Source: Janthinobacterium sp. 1_2014MBL_MicDiv (lineage in GTDB: Bacteria; Pseudomonadota; Gammaproteobacteria; Burkholderiales; Burkholderiaceae_D). From it: DNA of 64,000 nucleotides. Positions 44,559 to 55,639 of this stretch are shown in pieces. The notes under the pieces were generated by a model that saw only the letters and a list, made by a program, of their open reading frames with translations, was not told the DNA's origin and did not search any database. Every line of letters begins with the position of its first letter. The stretch's first letter is position 1. The DNA is taken from the NCBI RefSeq assembly GCF_001865675.1, contig NZ_CP011319.1, positions 1,674,001 to 1,738,000 of the forward strand, read 5' to 3'. Made by a program: the position numbers and the translations under genes.

Positions 44559-44957
44559 ATGAACAAACAGATCATCCTCAACCTGCCCGTGAAGGACCTG
44601 GACAAATCCAGGGCCTTTTTTTCCGCTCTCGGCTTTGCCTTCGATCCCCGCTTCAGCGGCGAGAATGCGGCGTTCATGAACATCGTCGACGGCGCCATCC
44701 AGGCCATGCTGACGACCGAACCCTTCTTCCAGTCCCTGATCGACAAGCCGGTCGCGAACGCCAAGGAAGCCAATGAAGTCGTCATATGTCTCAGTTGCGA
44801 AAGCCGGGAAGAGGTGGACAGCCTGATCGCCAAGGCCGCGGCCGCCGGTGGCCGCATACCGCATCCGCCCGAAGACCATGGCTTCATGTATGACCAGGGC
44901 TTCGAGGATATCGATGGCCACCTGTGGAACCTGGTCTGGACGGCGCCGGAAGCCTGA
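44559..44957 (+). CDS. VOC superfamily protein (glyoxalase-like)
   Basis: 132 residues: two beta-alpha-beta-beta-beta modules typical of the vicinal oxygen chelate fold (NKQIILNLPVKDLDKSRAFFSALGFAFDP and GGRIPHPPEDHGFMYDQGFEDIDGHLWNLVW). The C-terminal EDIDGHLWNLVW is the usual metal-site end. This resembles the YP_00-like lactoylglutathione-lyase-related group rather than a defined enzyme. AGGGAA before ATG 44559. Convergent with motA, 15 bp apart. Confidence 0.9.
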   Translation: MNKQIILNLPVKDLDKSRAFFSALGFAFDPRFSGENAAFMNIVDGAIQAMLTTEPFFQSLIDKPVANAKEANEVVICLSCESREEVDSLIAKAAAAGGRIPHPPEDHGFMYDQGFEDIDGHLWNLVWTAPEA

Positions 44958-44972
44958 GGCGAACCGGCCGGG

Positions 44973-45836
44973 TCAGTTCTTCGTGCGCACCTGGCGCACG
45001 TGGTTTTCCAGTTCGCTGAACGAGGGACGTTCCGTGGCGGAAATGACCTTGCGGCCGAATTCCACGGCCAGCGCCGGCGCGTAGCCGTTCAGGCTGGCCA
45101 GCAGGGTCACTTTCACGCACTGGTACATCTTGGCCGTTTCATGGTGTTTGCGGCGCAGCAGGCTGGCCAGCGGCGCGATGAAGCCGTAAGCCAGCAGGAT
45201 GCCGATGAAGGTGCCCACCAGCGCCTGCGCGATCAGCACGCCCAGCTCGGCCGGCGGCAAGCCGACGGACGCCATCGTGTGCACCACGCCCATCACGGCG
45301 GCGACGATGCCGAAGGCGGGCATGGCGTCGGCCAGCTGCGAAATCGTCTGGATCGGCATTTCCGCATCTTCATGGTGCGTCTCGATCTCGTTATCCATCA
45401 GGTTTTCGATCTGGTAGGCGTCCATGTTGCCCGACACCATCAGGCGCAGGTAATCGGTGATGAATTCCAGGATGTGCTCGTCACCGAGCGTGTACGGATA
45501 TTTCACGAAGATGGGACTGCGGTAGGGGTCGTCGATATCGTCCTCGACCGACATCAAGCCTTCCTTGCGGATCTTGCTGAGGATTTCGTACATCAGGCCC
45601 ATCAGCTCCATATAGCGCGCTTTCGTGTATTGCGCACCATGGAACAGGGTGGGCAGGGCGGCGAACGTGGCGCGGATGGCCTTGGCGTCGTTGCCGACAA
45701 AGAAAGTGCCGAGTGCGGCGCCGCCGATCATCAGCAGCTCCAGCGGCTGGAACAGGGCCGCCAGATGGCCGCCCTGCATGGCAAAGCCGCCGAAGACGGA
45801 AAACAGCACGACGAGAAATCCGAGTATGACTAGCAA
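44973..45836 (-). CDS. motA: Flagellar motor stator protein MotA (orphan)
   Basis: 287 residues with four membrane helices: LVILGFLVVLFSVFGGFAM, FQPLELLMIGGAALGTFFVG, AMPAFGIVAAVMGVVHTM and GVLIAQALVGTFIGILLAYGFIAPL. The large cytoplasmic loop has the charged segment that contacts FliG (about residues 85-110). MotA needs MotB to form the proton channel, but no motB follows: the next gene downstream is convergent. Start is TTG 45836, because AAGGAG sits six bases before it. Confidence 0.92.
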   Translation of the reverse strand: MLVILGFLVVLFSVFGGFAMQGGHLAALFQPLELLMIGGAALGTFFVGNDAKAIRATFAALPTLFHGAQYTKARYMELMGLMYEILSKIRKEGLMSVEDDIDDPYRSPIFVKYPYTLGDEHILEFITDYLRLMVSGNMDAYQIENLMDNEIETHHEDAEMPIQTISQLADAMPAFGIVAAVMGVVHTMASVGLPPAELGVLIAQALVGTFIGILLAYGFIAPLASLLRRKHHETAKMYQCVKVTLLASLNGYAPALAVEFGRKVISATERPSFSELENHVRQVRTKN

Positions 45837-45842
45837 AACCTA

Positions 45843-45848
45843 CTCCTT
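45843..45848 (-). promoter_or_regulatory. Shine-Dalgarno that sets a TTG start for motA
   Basis: AAGGAG on the minus strand, six bases upstream of TTG 45836; no in-frame ATG gives the first helix intact. Confidence 0.65.
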
Positions 45849-45851
45849 CAT

Positions 45852-45873
45852 AATATTGCCATATCGCAATATT
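45852..45873. promoter_or_regulatory. 22-bp dyad upstream of motA
   Basis: AATATTGC (45852-45859), six bases, GCAATATT (45866-45873), a perfect inverted repeat in an AT island between the LysR remnant and motA. It may be an operator. Confidence 0.5.
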
Positions 45874-45878
45874 GTAGT

Positions 45879-45962
45879 TTAACCCGATTTGCCTGCATTG
45901 GCCGAGTCCGGCTGCAACTGCTGGCTGAGAAAATTGATAAAAGCGCGCACTTTGGCGGGCCG
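45879..45962 (-). pseudogene. LysR family regulator remnant (C-terminal end)
   Basis: The minus-strand frame ends RPAKVRAFINFLSQQLQPDSANAGKSG-stop. PAKVRAFI-FL is the usual last helix of LysR regulators. Upstream of the Arg-His-Arg the frame turns into GC-rich repeat (CGGCACCG) and then the VOC gene, so the rest of the regulator is missing. Confidence 0.65.
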
Positions 45963-46000
45963 GTGCCGGCCTCGGTGCCGGGCCGGCGCGGGCGGCAAGC

Positions 46001-46357
46001 TTAAGCCGTCCTTTGCCAGAAGCGCAGCCTGTTGCCGAACGGGTCGGCCACTTCCAGGATGCGGCCCCAGTCCTCGTCGCGGATGCCGGGCCGCGCATAC
46101 GGATAATCGTTCGCCTGCAGCTCCGCGTGCAGGGCGGCGATGTCGTCGACGGGAATCAGGAGCGCCGACCCTGGCGTGGCGTCGCCGTAATGCTCGCTGA
46201 GGTGCAGCACGAGGTCGCCGCGCGTCACCTGCAGGTACAGCGGCGCCGTGGGGTCGAAGCGGTGCTGCCAGTCCTGCGTGAAACCGAGGAAATCGAGGTA
46301 GAACTCGCGCGCTTTTTCTTCGGAAAAGATGCGCAGGATGGGAATGGCAGCTTGCAT
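46001..46357 (-). CDS. VOC superfamily protein (bleomycin-resistance-like)
   Basis: 118 residues: AIPILRIFSEEKAREFYLDFLGFTQDW, YLQVTRGDLVLHLSEHYGDATPGSALLIPVDDI, and a C-terminal GRILEVADPFGNRLRFWQ. This is the bleomycin-resistance/glyoxalase group that binds a ligand between two modules; many members do not confer resistance. ATG 46357 is chosen because homology starts there. It lies just past the LysR remnant, which may once have regulated it or ended within it. Confidence 0.92.
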   Translation of the reverse strand: MQAAIPILRIFSEEKAREFYLDFLGFTQDWQHRFDPTAPLYLQVTRGDLVLHLSEHYGDATPGSALLIPVDDIAALHAELQANDYPYARPGIRDEDWGRILEVADPFGNRLRFWQRTA

Positions 46358-46621
46358 GGCGGGGCTTTCAACAAGGGGGTGATGCCGCCATTCTAAGTAA
46401 TCCCCAGGAAATGATTGTGAATTCATGAAGAGCAGAAGCGGATGGCGCAGCAGGGATTGCGCGGCACAAGTCCCGCGCCTGCGTAACGGTACTGCCCCGG
46501 TATGAACAGTACTCCCGCCAAGGCGCCCGCTGCCAGCAGCAGGCAAGCCTGGTCGGCCACCTTGCACAGCGCCGCTGATGCAAGTCAGCAATCGCCATAA
46601 TGTATTGGGCGTTACCTGGCG

Positions 46622-47326
46622 TCAGGCCGGCGCCTGGCGTTTCAGCTGCGCGGCGGCGCTGGTCTTCTCCCAGCGGAACAGCCACATGATAATGAGCTTG
46701 GTCGCGGCGCTGACGCAGGCCAGCAGCAGCAAGGGCCAGCCCGTCGACAGTCCCATGACGCAGGCGAAGAAGATGGTGCTGACATCCATCGCCAGGATGA
46801 ACTGGCTCATTTTGAGCGATACGGCGCCCGTCTTGCCCGAGCGCCAGATCAGGCCGATCTGGTGCGCGTAGCCCTGCGCCAGCAGCACGGTGACGGCGAC
46901 GATCAGGCTTTGCGACATCACGCGTTTTTCATCGGTGAAGGTGGGACCGAACAGCAGGCCCGCCACGCCGGCGCACAGCAGCAGGGCGCAGGCCAGCAGC
47001 GCACGGCGCGACGCCGCGCTGCGCCGGTCGCGCTCGATTTCATACAGGATGCCCAGCGCGATCAGCGAGGCGATCAGGCGCGGCCAGACGATGTAGTGGT
47101 TGAAGGGCGTAATCGAATAGCCGTACACGAAGAAGGCGCAGTAGGCGAGGAAGCTGACGGTGAACTGGTTGAGCGACAGGATGTCCGTCGTCTTGCCGGC
47201 GCCGATGCTGGCGTCGTGCTTGCGCCGCCAGATTTTTTGCAGCTGCGACCACAGCCCATACAGGCTGACGACGATGAAGAGGGAGTTGAGGCTGCCGGCA
47301 AGGGCGTAGAGCGCTGGATGCTGCAA
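46622..47326 (-). CDS. Membrane protein with two PQ-loop-like repeats
   Basis: 234 residues and about seven membrane helices. Two segments resemble each other and the PQ-loop/SWEET unit: LYGLWSQLQKIWRRKHDASIG and QGYAHQIGLIWRSGKTGAVS, each a helix followed by a Trp-Arg/charged turn and a Gly. A third central part (RRALLACALLLCAGVAGLLFG) joins them. PQ-loop proteins move sugars or amino acids; nothing fixes the substrate. The family match is by eye and the annotation is tentative. Alone on the minus strand. Confidence 0.7.
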   Translation of the reverse strand: MQHPALYALAGSLNSLFIVVSLYGLWSQLQKIWRRKHDASIGAGKTTDILSLNQFTVSFLAYCAFFVYGYSITPFNHYIVWPRLIASLIALGILYEIERDRRSAASRRALLACALLLCAGVAGLLFGPTFTDEKRVMSQSLIVAVTVLLAQGYAHQIGLIWRSGKTGAVSLKMSQFILAMDVSTIFFACVMGLSTGWPLLLLACVSAATKLIIMWLFRWEKTSAAAQLKRQAPA

Positions 47327-47350
47327 GGTGTCACCTGAATGTTGTCGCGG

Positions 47351-47602
47351 TTATTGTGTTGGTAGCTGCCTGATGCCCTGCTCGGCGATGCGACAGTCGA
47401 TATGCGTGCAGCCGTAGTCGTTGTGCAGCTCGAGTTCCGGCCCTTCGCGGAGGGGACGGCTCCGACCCTCGACGATGGAAAGGCCATGGAGTTGCATGCG
47501 CAGGTGCAATTGATTGTAAAAGAAATCATTATGCCATCGAAATAATATGGCATGGCTGTCCCAAGGCAGGCCGGGCACGCCCGAAATCATGCATGGCTTC
47601 AC
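47351..47602 (-). CDS. Possible small protein, low confidence
   Basis: 83 codons in the otherwise empty 295-bp gap. The later part (MQLHGLSIVEGRSRPLREGPELELHNDYGCTHIDCRI) looks more protein-like than a random frame, but there is no good ribosome site and no family is recognised. It may be noise. Confidence 0.25.
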   Translation of the reverse strand: MKPCMISGVPGLPWDSHAILFRWHNDFFYNQLHLRMQLHGLSIVEGRSRPLREGPELELHNDYGCTHIDCRIAEQGIRQLPTQ

Positions 47603-47621
47603 TTGCCCCTATAATGAGAGC

Positions 47622-48680
47622 ATGACTTTCTTATCACAAGGTGCCAGCTCCGTGCTGGGCACCGTCGGCAAAATGGCCGTTACCCTGATTCTCCTGTTGA
47701 CCGCACTGTGGGGCGCGCTGGCGCTGTGGTATCAGCTGTCCGGCGGCGTGGCCGCGCAAGGCATCGGTGCGCTGCTGTGGGGCGCGCTGGGCGTGGCCAG
47801 CGTGGCCCTGTGGTGGTTGCGCGGCGACGCGCGCGTGCTGCTGCCGTATGCGGCCGGCTTCGTGCTGCTGCTCGTCTGGTGGAGCCTGATCGCGCCGAAG
47901 CAGGAGCGGGTCTGGGCCGACGACGTGGCGCGCAACGTGACGGGCACGCTGAAGGGCAATATGGTCACGCTGGAAAACGTGCGCAACTTCGACTGGCGCA
48001 GCGACGACGACTACACGGTCAAGTGGGAGCAGCGCAGCTATGACCTCGACCAGCTGCGCACGGTCGACGCGGCGCTGTCGTACTGGACCGGGCCCTATAT
48101 CGCGCATACGCTGATCTCGTTCGGCTTTGCCGATGGACGCTTCCTGACGTTTTCCATCGAAATCCGCAAGGAAAAGGGCGAGAGCTTTTCCGCCATCGGC
48201 GGCTTCTTCAAGCATTTCGAGATGAGCCTGGTGGCGGCCGACGAGCGCGACATCCTGCGCGTGCGCACGAATGCACGGGGCGAGGACATGCAGTTGTACC
48301 GCGTGATGATGCCGAAGGCGGCCATGCGCTCGCTGTTTCTCGCCTACCTGGCCGAGGCGGAGTCGCTCAAGCGCCAGCCGCAGTTCTACAACACCCTGAC
48401 GGCCAACTGCACCACCATCGTCTTCGAGATGGTGCGCCGCATCGTGCCTGGCCTGCCGCTCGACTACCGCCTGCTGGCTTCCGGCTACCTGGACCGCTAC
48501 CTGTTCGACGTGAAGGGCCTGGTGCCGGGCCTGAGCTTCCAGCAGCTGCGCATAGGGGGCCACGTCACGGCGCGCGCGCGGGCGGCGAATGACGATCCCG
48601 ACTTTTCGCACTCGATCCGGCGCGGCATGCCGGGCTACGATGACGCTGGTTATCCGAAGCTGCAAATGCCCAGGCAGTAG
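47622..48680 (+). CDS. DUF4105 (Lnb N-terminal periplasmic domain) membrane protein
   Basis: 352 residues. Two or three N-terminal membrane helices (VTLILLLTALWGALALWYQL, GALGVASVALWWL, LPYAAGFVLLLVWWSL) precede a periplasmic part beginning DDVARNVTGTLKGNMVTLENVRNFDWRSD. The DUF4105 core follows: TLISFGFADGRFLTFSIEIRKEKGE, QFYNTLTANCTTIVFEMVR (the Cys-Thr likely catalytic) and LDYRLLASGYLDRYLFD. The fold is papain-like and the substrate unknown. TATAAT at 47610-47615 lies directly before the ATG, so the mRNA may be leaderless or nearly so. Confidence 0.88.
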   Translation: MTFLSQGASSVLGTVGKMAVTLILLLTALWGALALWYQLSGGVAAQGIGALLWGALGVASVALWWLRGDARVLLPYAAGFVLLLVWWSLIAPKQERVWADDVARNVTGTLKGNMVTLENVRNFDWRSDDDYTVKWEQRSYDLDQLRTVDAALSYWTGPYIAHTLISFGFADGRFLTFSIEIRKEKGESFSAIGGFFKHFEMSLVAADERDILRVRTNARGEDMQLYRVMMPKAAMRSLFLAYLAEAESLKRQPQFYNTLTANCTTIVFEMVRRIVPGLPLDYRLLASGYLDRYLFDVKGLVPGLSFQQLRIGGHVTARARAANDDPDFSHSIRRGMPGYDDAGYPKLQMPRQ

Positions 48681-48808
48681 GCGACAAAATGCCCAGGGCG
48701 TCGTTGCCCATGCCTTGCCGTCCTAGCGTACTGTCTGCGGCATGGCGCCTGGCCCCGAGCATTTTGTCAGCTTAGGCCTACCCTTGCTTTATACTGTCGC
48801 CATATCCC

Positions 48809-48833
48809 GACCGGCCGCCTTTCGCGGCCGGTC
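48809..48833 (+). promoter_or_regulatory. Stable hairpin in the 5' leader of the helicase gene
   Basis: GACCGGCCGC (48809-48818), loop CTTTC, GCGGCCGGTC (48824-48833): a perfect 10-bp stem ending 30 bases before the ATG. A TATACT (48790-48795) upstream could be the -10 of this promoter, which would put the stem at the start of the mRNA. Confidence 0.6.
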
Positions 48834-48863
48834 TCACTTTACGAATAGACAAGAAGGCCCGCT

Positions 48864-50120
<1,257 letters not shown>

Positions 50121-50200
50121 ATCATCGTTATGTGCGCTAGCCGCTTGAACGGCTGGCCATCCCGGACTAAGATGGTCGTTCCATACGGCAATGAAACGGG

Positions 50201-50668
50201 ATGAACATGCAACGCAAGACTATCACCATGGCGGGACCGCTGGCGGCGCTGGCGCTGTTGGCAGGCTGTGCCGGCATGTCCGGCAAGGACGGGGCCGCTT
50301 CCGGGCCAGCCATGCCGGGCGTCGTGGGCAAGGGCGAGGTGGTCGCCACCTGGTACAACCCGCCCAGCGAATTTCCCGGCATATGCATGACCCAGCTCAA
50401 GGATGGCCGCCTGCGCTTCGATGGCGGCTTCGCCTTCTACAATCCGGGCCGCTGGTCGTATGATGCCGCCACGGCCGAGCTCAGCCTGCAACTGGCGCCC
50501 ACGCCCTCGCTGGAGCTGTCCCACTCGCAAATCGTCTTGCACAAGAATCTGCTGCGCATCGACGGGCCGAAAAACACGCTCGTCTACGGCGTCAAGGCCG
50601 ACACGCAGGCCATCGGCCTGGGCGGCTTCGTGTTTTACCGCAATATGCCGTGTCCGGCCCGCGCATGA
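50201..50668 (+). CDS. Small lipoprotein, hypothetical
   Basis: 155 residues. A lipoprotein signal peptide ends in LALLAGCAG (lipobox LAGC, Cys 24). The mature part is beta-rich: EVVATWYNPPSEFPGICMTQLKDGRLRFDGGFAFYNPGRWSYDAATAELSLQL. No family is recognised. ATG 50201 or 50207 both work (GGGA upstream). It is last before the signalling operon and has no clear terminator. Confidence 0.85.
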   Translation: MNMQRKTITMAGPLAALALLAGCAGMSGKDGAASGPAMPGVVGKGEVVATWYNPPSEFPGICMTQLKDGRLRFDGGFAFYNPGRWSYDAATAELSLQLAPTPSLELSHSQIVLHKNLLRIDGPKNTLVYGVKADTQAIGLGGFVFYRNMPCPARA

Positions 50669-50817
50669 GGGCTGGCACCGCTGCCAAGGAAGGTGCCGTA
50701 AGGGAATATTTAGTCGTATAATTTCAGGCAAGTAAGCTTGCCACGCAAGGCTGCGCCGCGTGGCGTTTTTCCTCCAGGCATGCTCCGATGTCGCCACGGC
50801 GACGACAGGATGGTCCG

Positions 50818-51684
50818 ATGGATTTGCACGACGAGCACGCGCTGCCAGCCAGCGACCCCGCGCGGCCTGTGGCGCCGCCGCGCACCCTGCTGTTGGTCGA
50901 CGACGAACAGAATATCCTCGCGTCGCTCAAGCGCCTGCTGCGGCGCGACCAATACCATATCTTGACTGCCGGCAGCGGCCAGGAAGGGCTGGCGGTGCTG
51001 GCCAGCCATGCCGTCGACGTGATCGTCTCGGACCAGCGCATGCCGGGCATGCTGGGCGCCGATTTCCTGCGCAAGGCCAAGCTGCTGTATCCGCAGACCA
51101 TACGCATCATGCTGTCGGGCTATACGGAGCTGCAAGCCGTCACGGACGCCGTCAACGAGGGCGCCATCTTCAAGTTCCTCACCAAACCGTGGGAAGACCA
51201 CCAGTTGCGCGAGCATATTGCCGAAGCGTTCCGCCTGAAGGGCATCGACGACGACAATGTGCGCCTCAATGCCCAGCTGCGCGAGGCCAACCTGGCCCTG
51301 GCGGCGGCGAATGCATCGATGCAGGCGCTGGTGCGCCAGCAGCGGCACCAGATCAGCCGCGACGAGGTCAGCCTGGGCATCGCGCGCGAACTGCTGCAAT
51401 TCCTGCCGCTACCCGTGATCGGGCTCGACGAGGATGGCATGATCGCCTTCATCAACGCGGCGGCGGCCAGCCTGTTCGAGCGTGGCGCTGCGCTGCTGGG
51501 CAACGAGGCGGCGCTGGTCCTGCCGCAGCTGTTCGACGACATGGCGGGGACGAGGGACGCCGGCGGCCAGCATCTGGCCCCCATCAACGGCCAGCCGTAT
51601 GCGGTGGCGATTCATTCGATGGGCGTGCATTCGCAGTCGCGCGGCAGCCTGGTCACGCTGACGCGCCAAGGAGCGCCGGCATGA
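50818..51684 (+). CDS. Response regulator, REC plus PAS
   Basis: 288 residues. The receiver (TLLLVDDEQNILASLKRLLRR, phosphoacceptor in VDVIVSDQRMPGMLG, FKFLTKPW) is followed by a coiled coil (LREANLALAAANASMQALVRQQ) and a PAS domain (LLQFLPLPVIGLDEDGMIAFINAAAASLFERGAALLG). This is the RpfG-like receiver wording (SDQRMPGM, YTELQAVTDAVNEG). There is no DNA-binding or enzyme domain, so output must go through a partner. First gene of the five-gene operon; AGGA precedes ATG 50818. Confidence 0.9.
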   Translation: MDLHDEHALPASDPARPVAPPRTLLLVDDEQNILASLKRLLRRDQYHILTAGSGQEGLAVLASHAVDVIVSDQRMPGMLGADFLRKAKLLYPQTIRIMLSGYTELQAVTDAVNEGAIFKFLTKPWEDHQLREHIAEAFRLKGIDDDNVRLNAQLREANLALAAANASMQALVRQQRHQISRDEVSLGIARELLQFLPLPVIGLDEDGMIAFINAAAASLFERGAALLGNEAALVLPQLFDDMAGTRDAGGQHLAPINGQPYAVAIHSMGVHSQSRGSLVTLTRQGAPA

Positions 51685-52031
51685 GCGCCGTCAGCCACGC
51701 CGGCAGCCGCGACATCGCGCTCGAGCAGGCGCAGGAAGGAATGGTGCTGGCGCTGGCGCTCAGCGACGCCAGCGGCGCCGTGCTGCTGGCGCAGGGCGCC
51801 GCCCTGACGGCGGCCAACCTGGCGGCCCTGCGCCGGCGCGGCGTGGAGCGCTGTGTTATCGTCGCCGAGGATGAGGCAGAGCCGGACCCGGCCGCGCAGG
51901 AGAATGCCGAGCGCGAGCGCGAACGCCAGCTGGCGCGCCTGCAGCGCCTGTTCCGCGCCACGCCGCCAGAAAGCCCCGGCGCGCAGCTGCTGGCCTTGCT
52001 GCAGCGCTACCGGCAAGGGGGCAGCGCATGA
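51681..52031 (+). CDS. Small GMVL-domain protein
   Basis: 116 residues. The core EGMVLALALSDASGAVLLAQGAALTAANLAALRRRGVERCVIV repeats the pattern found at the C-terminus of the HD-GYP protein in the same operon (PGMVLSRDLISRDGLMLLAAEHVLTARVIAQL). Such modules usually lie beside HD-GYP domains. The second half is a charged helix (QENAERERERQLARLQRLF). Its ATG overlaps the upstream stop, and its stop overlaps the HDOD gene. No family name is assigned. Confidence 0.85.
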   Translation: MSAVSHAGSRDIALEQAQEGMVLALALSDASGAVLLAQGAALTAANLAALRRRGVERCVIVAEDEAEPDPAAQENAERERERQLARLQRLFRATPPESPGAQLLALLQRYRQGGSA

Positions 52032-52863
52032 GCCAGCCCACCTTTGACCAGCTGCTGCGGCAGATACAGGAGCTGCCGGCGCTGCCGGCCGTCGTGCTGG
52101 AATTGCTGTCGAGCATAGACCAGGAAGACACGGACGTGCATGTGCTGGCGCAAAAGATCGAGCTGGACCAGGCGCTGGCGGCGAAGACCTTGCGCATCGC
52201 CAATTCCTCGTTTTACGGCATGCAGTCGAAGGTCACCAGCATCCCGCAAGCCGTTTCCGTGCTGGGCTTTCACAGCATCCGCACCCTGGTCACGGCGTGC
52301 GCGTTGACGGGCAGCTTCGCGCCGGCCGGCGGCGGCTTCGATTTTGCGGCCTTCTGGCGCCATTCGCTGGCCACGGCCGTGGCGGCGCGCATGCTGGCGC
52401 CGCACCTGCAAGTCAATCCGGAGACGGCGTTTACGGCCGGCCTGCTGCACGACCTGGGCACGCTGGTGCTGGCGACGCGCTTTACCGCCGAACACGCGCT
52501 GATCCGCAGCTACCGCCAGACGCACGATTGCCAGATGGCCGAGGCCGAGCTGGCTGTCATGGGTATCGACCATGCGCAGGTGGGCAGCGCCCTGGCCGCG
52601 TACTGGAAATTTCCCGCCGCCATACAGCAAGCCGTGGCCGACCACCACGCCATCGAACGCCTCGACGGCGGCGGCTTGCCGCTGGTGGTGCACGTGGCCA
52701 ATGCCGTCGCCCATGCGCTGGACTTGTCCGGCCAGGACGACGCCCTCGTGCCGCCGCTGTCGGCCTCCGGCTGGGCGCGTTTCGCGCTCGCCGATGCGGC
52801 CTGGTTCGCCCTGTTCCGGCAGACCGAGCGCACCTTCGATGAAATGTCGCGGATCATGCTGGC

Positions 52864-52867
<4 letters not shown>
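52028..52867 (+). CDS. HDOD domain protein
   Basis: 279 residues, one HDOD domain: LLRQIQELPALPAVVLELLSSI, QALAAKTLRIANSSFYGMQSKVTSIPQAVSVLGFHSIRTLV, then FTAGLLHDLGTLVLATRF. HDOD domains are catalytically dead relatives of HD-GYP that act in signalling partners. Here LLHDLG keeps an HD pair, though the other metal residues of HD-GYP are not complete. ATGA overlaps on both sides tie it to its neighbours. Confidence 0.92.
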
Positions 52868-54302
<1,435 letters not shown>

Positions 54303-54306
<4 letters not shown>

Positions 54307-55634
54307 CTGAACAGGACAACATGAGCACCAGCACCGCGCCAGCGCCGCCCACCATCCTCTGCGTCGACGACGAGCCGAATATCCTGTCCGCGCTGCGGCG
54401 CCTGTTCCGCCCGCACGGCTACCGCGTGCTGACGGCCGACGGCGGCGCGGCCGGCCTGGCGCTGCTGGAAAGCGAGGCGGTGGACCTGGTCATTTCCGAC
54501 ATGCGCATGCCGCACATGGACGGCGCGCAGTTCCTGGCCCAGGTGCGCCGGCGCTGGCCCGCCACCATGCGCTTGCTGCTGACGGGCTACGCGGATATCC
54601 AGTCCATCCTCGACGCCATCAACGAGGGCGAAATCTATCGCTACGTGACCAAGCCGTGGGACGAGAACGACATCGTGCTGGTGGTGCGCCACGCGCTGGA
54701 ACGGCGCGCGCTGGAACAGGAAAAACTGCGCCTGGAGGCGCTCACGGCCAGCCAGAACGGGCAGCTGAAGGCGCTCAACGCCAGCCTGGAAGAGAAGGTG
54801 GCGCAGCGCACGCAGCAGCTGAAGCTGTCGCACGACGACTTGCAGGCGGCGAACGACAAGCTGAAGGCCACGTTCGTGACGACGATCAAGGTGTTTTCCA
54901 ATCTGATCGAAATGCGCGGCGGCAAGCTGGCTGGCCACGCGCGCCGGGTGGCGGAACTGGCGCGCAAGCTGGCGCAGGCGCTGGGCCTGGAAGCGCAGGA
55001 GGCGCGCGACGTCTTCATCGCGGCCCTGCTCAAGGATATCGGCAAGCTCAGTCTGAGCGATGCGCTGCTGGAATTGCCGGCCAGCGCCTGGACGGGCGAG
55101 CAGCTGGCCGCCTTCCGCAAGCATCCGCTGCGCGCCGAGCAGCTGCTGATGGCGCTCGAGGAATTGCGCGGCGTGGCCGTGATCCTGCGCTCGCAGCTCG
55201 AGCGCTTCGACGGCGCCGGCTTCCCCGATGGCATGACGGGCCTGGCCATCCCGCAGGGCGCGCGCATCCTGGCGCTGGCGTCCGACTATGACGGCTTGCA
55301 GATCGGCGCCATGGTGCAGCGCAGCCTGCGCGCGGACGAGGCGCGCACCCTGATCTACGACAGCAGCGGCAAGCGCTACGATCCCGCCGTGGTGGCCGCC
55401 TTCCGCGCCATCATGGACGAGACGGAAGCGCCGCCGCGCGACCTGGCCGTGCTGTCGGGCCAGCTGGAGCCGGGCATGGTGCTGTCGCGCGACCTGATCA
55501 GCCGCGACGGCCTGATGCTGCTGGCGGCCGAGCATGTGCTGACGGCGCGCGTGATTGCCCAGCTGCTCGATTTCGAGGGCAAGAATGGCGGCAGGCTCAA
55601 CATTCGCGTGTATCCGCCGGCCAGGGACGGCTAG
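54303..55634 (+). CDS. Response regulator with degenerate HD-GYP output
   Basis: 443 residues. Receiver (phosphoacceptor D66 in LVISDMRMPHMDG, K117 in VTKPWD), coiled coil (150-190), then an HD-GYP-shaped domain. GHARRV (H212) and HP (H274) are kept, but the HD pair is K244-D245 (LLKDIGKL), the HH of the HHE motif is Q298-L299 (SQLERFDG) and GYP is GFP. Three metal-binding histidines are thus lost, so c-di-GMP hydrolysis is unlikely. A C-terminal GMVL module (about 390-430) matches the small operon protein. Last gene of the operon. Confidence 0.9.
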
Positions 55635-55639
55635 TTCCG

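Noticed and set aside
46862..47338. 158-codon plus-strand frame opposite the PQ-loop-like gene
   Set aside because: Polar, Gln/Arg-rich shadow of a membrane-protein gene on the other strand.
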